64,000 bases of DNA from Clostridium polyendosporum (GCF_018332455.1 NZ_BOPZ01000004.1:1-64000), one strand, 5' to 3'; shown: positions 34,392 through 44,435, numbered from the stretch's first letter. Made by a program: numbers and translations. The notes: generated by a model not told the origin, from the letters alone.

Positions 34392-37034
34392 TTAAATGTT
34401 CATTAATTTAGCAGCTTCTCTAATACCATTATCGATGCCATCGTACATTTGAATTAACTTTATTCCTTTTTCTTGCAGCTTCTTTTCTGGAGATAATCCT
34501 GCTCTCATTGTAAGAACTGCATCACAATCTTCAATTGTCTTTATTATTTTTTCAATTTTATCTTCGTGATCATCACACTCTGATTTTCCTGTACAGTACT
34601 TAGCAATTGGTCTTTTTTCTAAGAACTTAACCTTTCCTGCGCTATAAGAATATACATATAATTCTTCTACCATGCCAAAGTGTTGATCTATATTAGTTCC
34701 ACTTTTTGTGGTAATTGCAAACTTGTAACTCTTTATGCTTATACCATCTTGAGATTTTGAACAAGAAGATCCACAACCACTTCCTCTAAACTCTATAGAT
34801 CTGTCTTGAGCAAGTATTCCCACTGCATCCGCTCTACATTGCTTACAGTGATACATCTGCTTTAAGTGACCTTCACACTTCTTTCTCATCTCATTAAGCT
34901 CTTGATTGCTTACTAGAGACAAATCTGAAAATACACTTTCCTTAACTGGTATATGCTGCATGATGTTTGTAATAGATGCTCCATGCTCTTTTACAGTCTT
35001 AACTACTTCTTCAATATGATCGTCATTTATACCTTTTAACATTACTATGTTAACCTTACATACAACACCATGTGAAGATAGGAACTTAAGTCCTGCTAAT
35101 TGATTATTCAGCAATATTTCTGCAGCCTTTTCACCAGTATATGTGGTTCCTAGGTAATTTACAAATTTATATATTTTTGCTCCCATAGTCTTATCTACTG
35201 TATTAATCGTTACTGTAACGTGAGATACACCTAGGTTTACAAGTTCCTGCGCATAGAATGGAAGCATAAGTCCATTTGTTGAAAGACATATAATTGTATC
35301 TGGATATTCTGCCTTTATAAGCTCAATAGTCTTCTTTGTTTCTTCAAAGTTTGCAAGAGCATCTCCTGGTCCAGCTATTCCAAGAACTGTTAGTTTCTCT
35401 ATCTTTTCTTTAGCTTCCTTGAATCTTGCAAATCCCTGTTCTGGTGTTAACACCTCACTGGTTACTCCTGGTCTACTTTCATTAGCACAGTCATACTTTC
35501 TACTGCAGTAGTTACAGGATATATTACATTTTGGTGCTACTGGAAGGTGTATTCTGGCACAATCGTGAGCGTCCTTATTAAAACATGGATGATTTAAGTT
35601 TTTATCAAGATTTGTTATCATATTGTTCCCCTCCTGCTTTTTCTCCTCTTCAAGCTTCTTCTCTTCTTGAATCTTATTATCTACAAAATATTTTGTAAAA
35701 GCTTCTTCTCTAAAGCTTTCTTCCGTCTCTTCTATTATTACATTTGCTATTTCATCTAAAAGTAGTGCTGAACCGTTATATAGAGTTATGCACTTTTTCT
35801 GAGCTCCAACTCTGTCGTGAACAGGAAAAGCGACTCTTACTATTTTAAGATTCAACCTACTTGCCATTCTTCTACCATCAGAGCTACCAATTATGATATT
35901 TATTCCTTGCTCTTTGCATAGAGATTCTATAGTCTCAAAATCGGTATCCTTAAGTAGGATACATTCTTCTCCTAAGTTCATTGTTTCTTCCTTTAGCATT
36001 TTAATAACTTTAGGATTATTGCCACCTGTTGCTACAATCTTTGGAACTATCCCATTCTCACAACAAAGCTTAACCATTGCTATCACTAGTTCGCCTTCAC
36101 CATAAATAACTGCTCTAGCCCTTCCGGTAAACTTGTGGTTATCAACCATAGTGTCAATATATCTTCCTTTATCGGTCTTTATACTTTTAGGAAGTTCTTT
36201 TCCAGCAATATTACATAAAAGTTCCAACAATTTATCAGTATTCCTTAATCCAAAAGGAAGGGAACATTTATAAAGTGGTACATTAAATTTATCTCTAAGG
36301 TATGCCCCTGGAGAACTATCCTCAGGAACTGCAATTCCCATCTCAATGGTTGCAATTGAATTTGCCATATCCTTTATATCCGCTATAGTCGTTCCACCTT
36401 TTCTTATGCGGCTATACTCTTTTTCGTATGGTCCATCCAAGGTCTCAGACACATCTGGCAGCAGTATATAGGGAATATTTAATTTTTCGAGCATTTCCTT
36501 AAGGGCTCTAACGTCACCAGGATTTAGATTACCGCAGATTATATTTATCTTACCGTTATCCTTTCCTTTTTCACTAAATCTCTCTACTACACCTTTAAGG
36601 GCACTATAATATCCTTCCTCCTGTGTACCCGCGTAACCTGGAGTATGCACTGGCACAATATCAACTCCACTTATTCCTGTCTCCTCATAATACTCTGCTA
36701 CTATTCTTTCAATATCCTCACCTATGGTTTCTGCAAGACAGGTAGTGATAACTCCTATAGTTTTAGGCTGATACAGCTTAATCATGTTGCTCAAGCCTTT
36801 TTTAAGATTTTTACTTCCTCCAAATACAGTGCCATCCTCTGTAAGAGATGAAGACGCTATGTCTATAGGTTCATTATAGTGTGTTGCCATGTGCCTTCTT
36901 ATGTAAGTGCTACATCCTTGTGAGCCATGGATTATTACCATGTTGTCTTCAATTCCTTTAAATGCCATTACTGCACCCATTGGCATGCACATTTTACATG
37001 GGTTTACATTTAGGTTTTTATAATTTCTGCTCAT
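34392..37034 (-). CDS. nifN-B: Fused NifN-NifB: FeMo-co scaffold subunit plus radical-SAM cofactor synthase
   Basis: The predicted product has 880 aa. Residues 1-440 are NifN (NPCKMCMPMGAVMAFKGIE, HGSQGCSTYIRRHMATHYNEP, TTCLAETIGED). After a Glu/Lys-rich linker, residues about 470-760 are NifB radical SAM with the cluster motif CNISCNYC. The C-terminal 110 residues are a NifX/NafY-like cofactor-binding domain (TKSGTNIDQHFGMVEELYVY). NifB makes the NifB-co precursor, and NifN with NifE is the scaffold on which it matures. Fusion is the known clostridial state and may allow direct hand-over. GGGGGGAT precedes the ATG. Confidence 0.93.
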   Translation of the reverse strand: MSRNYKNLNVNPCKMCMPMGAVMAFKGIEDNMVIIHGSQGCSTYIRRHMATHYNEPIDIASSSLTEDGTVFGGSKNLKKGLSNMIKLYQPKTIGVITTCLAETIGEDIERIVAEYYEETGISGVDIVPVHTPGYAGTQEEGYYSALKGVVERFSEKGKDNGKINIICGNLNPGDVRALKEMLEKLNIPYILLPDVSETLDGPYEKEYSRIRKGGTTIADIKDMANSIATIEMGIAVPEDSSPGAYLRDKFNVPLYKCSLPFGLRNTDKLLELLCNIAGKELPKSIKTDKGRYIDTMVDNHKFTGRARAVIYGEGELVIAMVKLCCENGIVPKIVATGGNNPKVIKMLKEETMNLGEECILLKDTDFETIESLCKEQGINIIIGSSDGRRMASRLNLKIVRVAFPVHDRVGAQKKCITLYNGSALLLDEIANVIIEETEESFREEAFTKYFVDNKIQEEKKLEEEKKQEGNNMITNLDKNLNHPCFNKDAHDCARIHLPVAPKCNISCNYCSRKYDCANESRPGVTSEVLTPEQGFARFKEAKEKIEKLTVLGIAGPGDALANFEETKKTIELIKAEYPDTIICLSTNGLMLPFYAQELVNLGVSHVTVTINTVDKTMGAKIYKFVNYLGTTYTGEKAAEILLNNQLAGLKFLSSHGVVCKVNIVMLKGINDDHIEEVVKTVKEHGASITNIMQHIPVKESVFSDLSLVSNQELNEMRKKCEGHLKQMYHCKQCRADAVGILAQDRSIEFRGSGCGSSCSKSQDGISIKSYKFAITTKSGTNIDQHFGMVEELYVYSYSAGKVKFLEKRPIAKYCTGKSECDDHEDKIEKIIKTIEDCDAVLTMRAGLSPEKKLQEKGIKLIQMYDGIDNGIREAAKLMNI

Positions 37035-37044
37035 TTTATCCCCC

Positions 37045-38406
37045 CTACCGTATATAGCTCCATACTGGGCTATTAACTGTTAGATCTATCTCCTTAGCAA
37101 AATTTAAAGCTCCTTCAAAGCCAGAAAGCGGGTGTTTTCTTTCGTGGTTATGATCACAAAAACCTACACCTAACTTGTAAGCAAGTGGTCTTTCCTTTAC
37201 GCCTCCAATTAATAGGTCTGCACCTTTTTCTTTTATAAATTTTTCAAGTTCAAATGGATTTGAGTCGTCTAATATTACTGTACCTTCATTTGATAACATT
37301 CTTATCTCATCATACTCATCTTTTTTTCCTGTTTGAGTACCAACTAATACAGTTTCAACACCAAGATCTCTTAACTGCTTTATAAGAGAAATTGCCTTAA
37401 ATCCTCCTCCTACATATATCGCAGCCTTCTTTCCTTTAAGTCTCTCTCTATAATAATTCAGCTCCTTAATGACAGAATTTATCTCATCATCAAGGAGCCT
37501 CTCTGCTCTCAATCTAATTTGTGGATCATTAAAACAATCTGCTATTCTTAATAGTGAAAGTTTTGTATCTTCTATTCCAAAAAAGCTTACCTTTATAAAG
37601 GGTACATCATAAAGTTCTTCCATTCTTTTTGCTAGGTAATTCATAGAACCAGCACACTGTACTATGTTTAAAGATGCCCTTTTTGCTTTCATTATTTCTT
37701 CGCACTTACCATCTCCAGTTATCTTTGCTACAACGTTAATACCTAACTTCTTTAGGTATTCTGATATAATCCAAATTTCTCCTGCTAAATTAAAATCTCC
37801 AAGGAAATTAATTCCTTCAATTTTTTCTTCTGTTGACTTTTCTTCTCCCATAAGCTCTATTAATGCATTACAGGCAGCTTTATATCCCATAGATTTATGT
37901 CCCGCAAAACCCGGTGACCTTACAGGAATAACTCTTATAGAATGCTTCTTTTCAGCCATTCTACAAACAGCATCAACATCGTCTCCAATTACTCCAACTA
38001 TACAAGTAGAATACACAAATATTACCTTTGGATGATGCTTCTCTACAATTTCATCTATAGCACCAGCTAACTTTTTCTCTCCCCCAAAGATTACATCCTT
38101 CTCTAAAAGATCTGTAGAAAAACTATTTCTATATATTTCTTCTCCACTGCTCAAGCTTCCTCTTATGTCCCAGGTATAGCTGGCACAACCAATAGGTCCA
38201 TGAACAATATGATAAGCATCTGTTATGGGGTTAAGCACTACTCTAGCACCACAGTAAACACAAGCTCTTTGGCTTACAGCACCTGATACACTCTCTGAAT
38301 CACACTTAAAGCCTGCTCCTCCATTTTTTTCTTTATGGCATACAAATGCTTCTCTTTCTTTTAACAACCCTTCTTTTAAGCTTAATCCCATGGACTTCTC
38401 CCCCAT
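37045..38406 (-). CDS. nifE: Nitrogenase cofactor scaffold subunit NifE
   Basis: The predicted product has 453 aa and is related to NifD. Cluster-ligand Cys motifs are CVYCGARVVLNPITDAYHIVHGPIGC and YSTCIVGVIGDD. NIVQCAGSMNYLAKRMEE replaces the NifD cofactor-Cys segment. With NifN it forms the scaffold for FeMo-co assembly. AGGAGGGAT precedes the ATG. It sits between nifK and nifN-B. Confidence 0.93.
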   Translation of the reverse strand: MGEKSMGLSLKEGLLKEREAFVCHKEKNGGAGFKCDSESVSGAVSQRACVYCGARVVLNPITDAYHIVHGPIGCASYTWDIRGSLSSGEEIYRNSFSTDLLEKDVIFGGEKKLAGAIDEIVEKHHPKVIFVYSTCIVGVIGDDVDAVCRMAEKKHSIRVIPVRSPGFAGHKSMGYKAACNALIELMGEEKSTEEKIEGINFLGDFNLAGEIWIISEYLKKLGINVVAKITGDGKCEEIMKAKRASLNIVQCAGSMNYLAKRMEELYDVPFIKVSFFGIEDTKLSLLRIADCFNDPQIRLRAERLLDDEINSVIKELNYYRERLKGKKAAIYVGGGFKAISLIKQLRDLGVETVLVGTQTGKKDEYDEIRMLSNEGTVILDDSNPFELEKFIKEKGADLLIGGVKERPLAYKLGVGFCDHNHERKHPLSGFEGALNFAKEIDLTVNSPVWSYIR

Positions 38407-38470
38407 GCTATCCCTCCTATGACTTTTAAATTGTGATTCAGGGGAATCCCCCCTGAATCATTCAATTTTA

Positions 38471-39838
38471 TTATCTAACTAATTCAAAATCTTCATCTGC
38501 ACAGTCTCTGTCCATTCTATCTAATATAGCATCAACCATAGACTTCATAAGGTTTATTGATCCCTTATATCCAACAGTTGGAATATAATGATGTGCATAT
38601 CTATCTAGTATTGGGAAACCAAATCTTACAAAAGGTACATCCTCTGCTCTTGCAATATGTTTTCCATGAGTATTACCCATAAGTAGGTCTACTCCTTCAT
38701 TCTTTATCCATTGTTGTAGTTCAAAAAGGTCTGCACTGTTCTTCACTATTGAACCTTCTATTCCTGCATCCTCAATCATCTTTTCGATTACTCTGTTAAA
38801 TTCTTCTCCTGGAGTACCAGTTATAACATACTTTGGAGTCATACCTAAGCTTATTACAAATTGTGTTAAAGCGATAACTAAATCTGGATCACCAAATATT
38901 GCTACCTTTTTACCATGTAAGTATTGATAGCTATCAAGCATTAGGTCAACTAATTGTCCTCTTTCTTCTTCTATGTTCTTAGGAATATCCTTTCCAGTAA
39001 GAGAAGAAAGTGTCATTAAAAGTTCATCAGTTGCTTCTAAACCGATTGGAGTCTTAAGAGTCTTAAATGGTACCTTGCACTTCTTTTCTAATGATACTGC
39101 TCCTGCTTGTGAAGCGTAACTTCCTAAAGCTAATGTTTGAGAAGAGTTTCCTGCATTTCTTATATCTTCAACCTTAGCTCCGCCTTCTGGATACATATTA
39201 AATTCTCCAGTTGCTGGAGAATCAACAACTCCGCTAGTATCTGGGAACATAGTATAAGGTATATTCATTGCTTCGAATAATCTCTTTATTTCTCTCATGT
39301 CTGCTGGGCTCACAAATCCTGGAATTACATTTACTGTATCATTTTTCTCAGCAGCAGTTGCTTTACATAGGTAATCTACGATTCCTTTAACCATGTTTGA
39401 GAAACCAGTAACATGTGATCCTTGATAACTTGGTGTATTAGCATGAATAATAACTTTACCTTCTGGTACTTCTGAATCTGATATATAAGTAGGTAAGTCA
39501 TCACCTATAGTTTCTGATAAACATGTTGTATGAACTGCTATAATATCTGGGTTATATAACTTCCAAATGTTTTTAACAGCCATTTTTAAATTTGCGCCTC
39601 CGCCGAATACGCTGGCACCTTCTGTAAAGGAGCTTGTTGAAGCCATTATTGGATCTTTAAAATGTCTTGTTAGCTGCATTCTATGAAATGCACAACATCC
39701 TTGTGATCCATGGCTGTGAGGAAGACATTTGTGAATACCAAGTGCTGCATACATAGCACCGATTGGCTGACAAGTTTTAGCTGGATTTATTTTTAACGCT
39801 TTTCTTTCTACTACTTTCTTTGGTGTTGCATCTAACAT
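38471..39838 (-). CDS. nifK: Nitrogenase MoFe protein beta chain
   Basis: The predicted product has 455 aa, the short clostridial form without the N-terminal extension of Azotobacter NifK. P-cluster ligand motifs are KTCQPIGAMYAALGIHKC, HGSQGCCAFHR and HTTCLSETIGDDL; SYASQAGAVSLEKK and PFVRFGFPILDRYAHH follow. The start overlaps the nifD stop by one base (TAATG), coupling equal synthesis of both chains. Confidence 0.95.
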   Translation of the reverse strand: MLDATPKKVVERKALKINPAKTCQPIGAMYAALGIHKCLPHSHGSQGCCAFHRMQLTRHFKDPIMASTSSFTEGASVFGGGANLKMAVKNIWKLYNPDIIAVHTTCLSETIGDDLPTYISDSEVPEGKVIIHANTPSYQGSHVTGFSNMVKGIVDYLCKATAAEKNDTVNVIPGFVSPADMREIKRLFEAMNIPYTMFPDTSGVVDSPATGEFNMYPEGGAKVEDIRNAGNSSQTLALGSYASQAGAVSLEKKCKVPFKTLKTPIGLEATDELLMTLSSLTGKDIPKNIEEERGQLVDLMLDSYQYLHGKKVAIFGDPDLVIALTQFVISLGMTPKYVITGTPGEEFNRVIEKMIEDAGIEGSIVKNSADLFELQQWIKNEGVDLLMGNTHGKHIARAEDVPFVRFGFPILDRYAHHYIPTVGYKGSINLMKSMVDAILDRMDRDCADEDFELVR

Positions 39839-41445
39839 TACTCTTCACCTCCAACAACTTTTCCTTCTAACATTGGTTCTACTTTCCATGGTGGAGTTAC
39901 ATACTTCCATGCTGGAGTATAAACTCCTGCTGCTAATTCTCTAGCAAATATTAATGCTCCCTTAAATCCTGCATAAGGACCTGTGTAATCATAAGAGTGA
40001 AGCTGTCTTGATAAAACGCCCATTTTTTGAAGCATATACTTTTCTTTTACACCTGAGAAGAACATATCTGGGTTTAATAATTTAATAAACATTTCTGTTT
40101 CATGGTGATTTAAGTCATCAACCATTATTGTTCCTTCATTCATTTCTTTAACCATTCCACCATAGTAAGCTAGTGGAATTTCTTGCTTAAGAACTTCATA
40201 TCTATCTTCTGGTATGATAACACGATATCTATTTTCATCCTTTTGAACAGTTATTTCAGGAATATTCTTGCTATCTGCATCAATTTTTATTGATGGTATA
40301 ACTTCTCTTCCTTCATAGTCGTCACGGTGACCAAACTCATAACCAGCAAGTATAGTTTCGATACCAAAATCCTTTAATAATACTTGATAATGGTGAGCTC
40401 TTGAACCACCAACATAGAGACATGCAGTCTTACCTTCAAGCTTTTCCTTATAATAAGTCAATTCACCTTCCATTGCAGAAAGTTCCTCTGCTATAACCGC
40501 TTCAGTTCTCTCATATATATATGGATCATTAAATACTTTTGCTAAGTTTCTTAATGTGTCAATTGTTCCTGTTACTCCGATAAAGTTAGCTTTAATCCAT
40601 GGAATACCAAACTTAGTTTCAAGCATTTCAGCAATATAGTTAATTGATCTGTGACATTGTACTAAGTTACAATCTGCTGTATGAGCATTCGTAATTTGTT
40701 CATATTCTACGTCACCACTAAGTGTTGCAACAACATTGTAACCAATTTTCTCAAGTATTCTCTCGATTTCCCATGAGTCTCCACCTATGTTATATTCACC
40801 TAAGATATTTACAGAATACTTCTTATGTTCCGCATTTCCTTTACCAATCATATCTTCAAAAACGATATTATTTGCTATATGGTGACCTGCGGATTGAGTT
40901 ACTCCCTTATATCCTTCACAGCTAAAAGCAAAAACATCAATTCCATAAAGCTTTCTAGCTTCTGCTGCTACTGCATTTATATCATCACCTATAAGACCAA
41001 CAGGACAAGTTGCATATATACCGATAGCTTTCGGATTGAAAATTTCAACAGCTTCTTTTATTGCTTCTGCTAATTTCTTAGTTCCACCGAAAACTATATC
41101 ACTTTCCTGCATGTCAGTTGAAAATGCGTATTCAATAAAATTCTGACCGCCTTCTGTTGCTCTTGCCTTGTTTCTTCTAGTACCCCAAGTGTAGTAAGCA
41201 CAACCTATTGGACCATGTGTGATATGAATCATATCCTTAATTGGTCCCATAACAACCCCTTTACAACCTGCGAAACAACAGCCTCTGCTTGTGATTATAC
41301 CTGGTACTGTTCTTACGTTAGCTTGTATTACTGGATTTGGATCTTCCTTTGTCTTAACAACAATATGAGTCTTTCTATTTTTAAAGGTTTTAGCAGGGTA
41401 TTGTTCTAAAACCTGGTCTACAACCTTTTGCATATCTTTTTTCAT
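39838..41445 (-). CDS. nifD: Nitrogenase MoFe protein alpha chain
   Basis: The predicted product has 535 aa. P-cluster Cys motifs are RGCCFAGCKGVV, HGPIGCAYYTWGTRRN and YATCPVGLIGDD. The FeMo-co ligands lie in NLVQCHRSINYI (Cys) and HSYDYTGPYAGFKGALIFAREL (His). An insertion of about 50 residues (around residues 375-430, from HRDDYEGREVIPS to YYGGM) is the known clostridial feature. The ATG at 41445 has GAGGTGA upstream; the GTG at 41454 would overlap that site. Confidence 0.95.
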   Translation of the reverse strand: MKKDMQKVVDQVLEQYPAKTFKNRKTHIVVKTKEDPNPVIQANVRTVPGIITSRGCCFAGCKGVVMGPIKDMIHITHGPIGCAYYTWGTRRNKARATEGGQNFIEYAFSTDMQESDIVFGGTKKLAEAIKEAVEIFNPKAIGIYATCPVGLIGDDINAVAAEARKLYGIDVFAFSCEGYKGVTQSAGHHIANNIVFEDMIGKGNAEHKKYSVNILGEYNIGGDSWEIERILEKIGYNVVATLSGDVEYEQITNAHTADCNLVQCHRSINYIAEMLETKFGIPWIKANFIGVTGTIDTLRNLAKVFNDPYIYERTEAVIAEELSAMEGELTYYKEKLEGKTACLYVGGSRAHHYQVLLKDFGIETILAGYEFGHRDDYEGREVIPSIKIDADSKNIPEITVQKDENRYRVIIPEDRYEVLKQEIPLAYYGGMVKEMNEGTIMVDDLNHHETEMFIKLLNPDMFFSGVKEKYMLQKMGVLSRQLHSYDYTGPYAGFKGALIFARELAAGVYTPAWKYVTPPWKVEPMLEGKVVGGEE

Positions 41446-41466
41446 ATATTTCACCTCATCCTATAT

Positions 41467-41850
41467 TTAAATGGCTTTTGGTCCTGTTTCTCCAGTACGT
41501 ACTCTTGCTGCATCAATTACATCTGTAACAAATATCTTTCCGTCTCCTGGATTACCGGTTTTATTAACTTCTATAATTGTATTTACGACTTTATTTACAT
41601 CTTCATCATTAACCAAAAGAACAACCATTCTTTTTGGTACTAATCTATGCATCTCTGATATTTCTTCAGCTATGCCTGAATTTAACATAACTCTCTCTGA
41701 TAACTTTTCATCAATCATAGAAAAGTCTACCTTCTTCTTACCACGACCAACCACTTTTCTACAAGTGAAAGAGGGGAACCCTCCTTTCAGAAGGGCATCC
41801 TTGGTTTTACTAACCATGTTCATTCTGATGATTGCAGTTATTTCTTTCAT
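41467..41850 (-). CDS. nifI2: Nitrogenase PII-like regulator NifI2
   Basis: The predicted product has 127 aa. It is a GlnB-family protein: MKEITAIIRMN at the start, VVGRGKKKVDFS leading into the T-loop, and DGKIFVTDVIDAARVRTGETG at the end. The T-loop is long and differs from that of NifI1. In methanogens NifI1/NifI2 complexes switch nitrogenase off in response to ammonium through 2-oxoglutarate sensing; the same role is inferred here. GGAGGGGGAG precedes the ATG at 41850. Confidence 0.92.
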   Translation of the reverse strand: MKEITAIIRMNMVSKTKDALLKGGFPSFTCRKVVGRGKKKVDFSMIDEKLSERVMLNSGIAEEISEMHRLVPKRMVVLLVNDEDVNKVVNTIIEVNKTGNPGDGKIFVTDVIDAARVRTGETGPKAI

Positions 41851-41869
41851 CTCTCCCCCTCCTTCTATG

Positions 41870-42196
41870 TTAAAGCTCATTTGAGCCTGAGCTTATTGTA
41901 TATGCTGCTTCTACAGGAACTATAAAGATTTTTCCGTCTCCGAAAGCACCTTTTTCTCCTGTTTTTGCATTTTTCATGATTATCTTGATAACATCATCTT
42001 TATCTTCATCATTTATAACTAACATAAGCATTTCTTTTGGGATTTCATCATAGAAAACTTCTCCAACTTTAACCCCTCTTTGCTTACCTCTACCTACTAC
42101 ATCATACTTAGTTACCGCTGGAAAGCCTGCGTCACATAACTCAGATAGAACGCAATTTACTTTTTCAGGTCTAATAATAGCTTTTACCATTAACAT
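41870..42196 (-). CDS. nifI1: Nitrogenase PII-like regulator NifI1
   Basis: The predicted product has 108 aa. It is a GlnB-family protein with VKAIIRPEKVNCVLSELCDAGFPAVTKYDVVGRGKQRG, a T-loop around VKVGEVFYDEIPKEML, and GDGKIFIVPVEAAYTI. GGAGG lies seven bases before the ATG. Its location between nifH and nifD, followed by nifI2, is the conserved order in clostridia and methanogens. It is expected to sense 2-oxoglutarate and ATP/ADP and regulate NifDK activity with NifI2. Confidence 0.92.
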   Translation of the reverse strand: MLMVKAIIRPEKVNCVLSELCDAGFPAVTKYDVVGRGKQRGVKVGEVFYDEIPKEMLMLVINDEDKDDVIKIIMKNAKTGEKGAFGDGKIFIVPVEAAYTISSGSNEL

Positions 42197-42251
42197 ACAT
42201 TGACCTCCTCAATACAATTGTGATATAATCTATATACGAAAATTTACTCAA

Positions 42252-42321
42252 GTTATTTTGAATCACCACTGTCCATCTGTTTGTTGGCTGTGGTATATTT
42301 TTTTTTATTCTTCAAAATAAC
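42252..42321 (-). promoter_or_regulatory. Stem-loop between nifH and nifI1
   Basis: GTTATTTTGAA (42252-42262) pairs perfectly with TTCAAAATAAC (42311-42321), and an inner ACCAC/GTGGT pair (42265-42269 with 42290-42294) extends it. There is no U-run downstream. It is a candidate mRNA-processing or partial-termination element that would keep nifH in excess over the rest of the operon. Confidence 0.55.
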
Positions 42322-42349
42322 CCCACCTAATTATATATCTATACTCTTA

Positions 42350-42477
42350 ATCCATGTTCAATTCTTCTTTATCACAACGTACTTATGTTGAATTCTTCTT
42401 TAGTTAGCAACTTATTCATTTCTTCTTTAGCAAGTAACTATGTTTAGCAAGTAACTATGTTCAATTCTTCTTATATC
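42350..42477 (-). repeat. Degenerate short direct repeats after nifH
   Basis: On the minus strand four copies of a AAAGAAGAATTGAACAT-like unit and two adjacent copies of AACATAGTTACTTGCTA occur in about 125 bases directly after the nifH stop. No ORF covers them. Confidence 0.5.
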
Positions 42478-43370
<893 letters not shown>

Positions 43371-43376
43371 TATATA

Positions 43377-43405
43377 CTATAACACCCCCCAATTATAAAA
43401 TCAAT
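43377..43405 (-). promoter_or_regulatory. nif operon promoter (sigma70-like)
   Basis: The minus strand has TTGATT (43400-43405), 17 bases, and TATAGT (43377-43382), with A-tracts upstream. No sigma54 GG-N10-GC element is visible in the 700 bases upstream, in line with clostridial nif promoters. Confidence 0.65.
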
Positions 43406-43761
43406 ACTTTTTTTAAAATTTTTTTGATATTTTTTTAATATATTATACGTTTTCATAAACATTTGTTAATCAAAAAGACTTTTTATTAACATTTTGTTAA
43501 ATGAGAACGCTTTTTTAGCTCCTAAATTTAACTTTTTATCAAAAATTTTGCGAATTATTTTATATTTATAAATAAAATAGTTCGTATATTAATATAACAA
43601 TTAAGTTCACATATTAATATTCATTCGTGTTTCAGAAATTATTGGAAATATACTTTAAGAATTATTTGTATGATTAGTTCGATATTTTTAAAAAGATATA
43701 TCTCTTTTGTGAGATATTATAATTGATTCGTAAGATTGGTTTAAGTTTACCAAGTTAAACA

Positions 43762-43825
43762 GAATTAATAGGCATCAAGTCTATTAATTTTGAGCCACAT
43801 TTCATTTTGTGAAATGATAGTAAAT
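43762..43825 (+). repeat. Dispersed intergenic repeat, copy D
   Basis: ATCAAGTCTATTAATTTTG, then GAGCCAC and the palindrome ATTTCATTTTGTGAAAT. It is the clearest match to copies F and G. Confidence 0.55.
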
Positions 43826-43828
43826 AAA

Positions 43829-44004
43829 AAAACCATTCTTGCCACATAGCGCAGCAAAGAAATTTGCCACACCATCGTGAACAAGAACGGTTTAACTTAA
43901 TAGATCGTTATTCTATTTCAGTAAACTATCTTTATAAGTATTTACTACTTATTAGAAACTTGTTTTTAGGTAAAATACCTTATTTTCTTTTTTCAACAAT
44001 TTAT
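43829..44004 (-). ncRNA. Candidate small RNA 1 upstream of nifH
   Basis: It lies between a promoter at 44011-44039 and a terminator whose arms AAACCGTTCTTG (43882-43893) and CAAGAATGGTTT (43830-43841) enclose a second hairpin (GCAAA/TTTGC) and end in TTTTTTT. It is about 176 nt with no plausible ORF. It is homologous to the unit at 44058-44241. Confidence 0.6.
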
Positions 44005-44010
44005 GTCATA

Positions 44011-44039
44011 ATTTTATCATTTCACCCTCTGTATGTCAA
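44011..44039 (-). promoter_or_regulatory. Promoter of candidate small RNA 1
   Basis: The minus strand has TTGACA (44034-44039), 17 bases, and TAAAAT (44011-44016). Confidence 0.65.
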
Positions 44040-44057
44040 TATTTACTTTAGAAATAA

Positions 44058-44241
44058 AAAAACCATTCCTATCACACCAGCGCAACAAAAAGATTTGTCA
44101 CACCATCGTGAACAAGAACGGTTTAACTTAATATATAGTTATTCTATTTGAATAAACTATTATTATACATACTTATTACTTCTTCTAAACTTATACTTTC
44201 CGGATGATTTCTTAACTTTACTTTGTTTTTAATAAAGCCAT
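44058..44241 (-). ncRNA. Candidate small RNA 2 upstream of nifH
   Basis: This is the second copy of the unit, about 184 nt. The 70-nt core (ATAGTTTATTCAAATAGAA ... CCGTTCTTGTTCACGATGG ...) is nearly identical to copy 1, while the 5' part is diverged. The inner stem GCAAA/TTTGC of copy 1 is ACAAA/TTTGT here, a compensatory change. It ends with GGTTTTTTTATTTC. Confidence 0.6.
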
Positions 44242-44245
44242 GTGC

Positions 44246-44350
44246 CTATTTTATCATTTTATCCTCTGCGATGTCAATATTCATTTGAAAAAATTTATTA
44301 AAGATTCTTTCTAATTTTTCTATGTCTTTAACTTGAAGTATTTCTAACAT
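44246..44350 (-). CDS. Short ORF of 34 codons, doubtful
   Basis: The reading MLEILQVKDIEKLERIF... looks like a helical peptide. The ribosome site is weak (GGA ten or more bases upstream) and its 3' end overlaps promoter elements. The same end is recognisable but out of frame context in the duplicated unit. It may be a remnant of a gene's C-terminus. Confidence 0.25.
   Translation of the reverse strand: MLEILQVKDIEKLERIFNKFFQMNIDIAEDKMIK
44248..44277 (-). promoter_or_regulatory. Promoter of candidate small RNA 2
   Basis: The minus strand has TTGACA (44272-44277), 18 bases, and TAAAAT (44248-44253). It overlaps the end of a 34-codon ORF. Confidence 0.6.
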
Positions 44351-44435
44351 TTTGTGCTATCCATCTTCCATCTTAGATGATGAAAAAATTTTATACAGTT
44401 TACTTGAAATTATTGGAATATAGTTTCGTCATATA

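Noticed and set aside
41471-41884. 137-codon open frame on the plus strand opposite nifI2
   Set aside because: It is an exact antisense shadow of nifI2, has no ribosome binding site and encodes nothing family-like, whereas the minus frame is a clear GlnB-family protein.
42350-42477. CRISPR-like short repeats after nifH
   Set aside because: Units are only 16-17 bases, imperfect, without spacers of constant length, and no cas gene is nearby.
43400-44040. Sigma54/NifA-type promoter for nif
   Set aside because: No GG-N10-GC -24/-12 pair and no TGT-N10-ACA activator site were seen; a sigma70-like promoter fits better.
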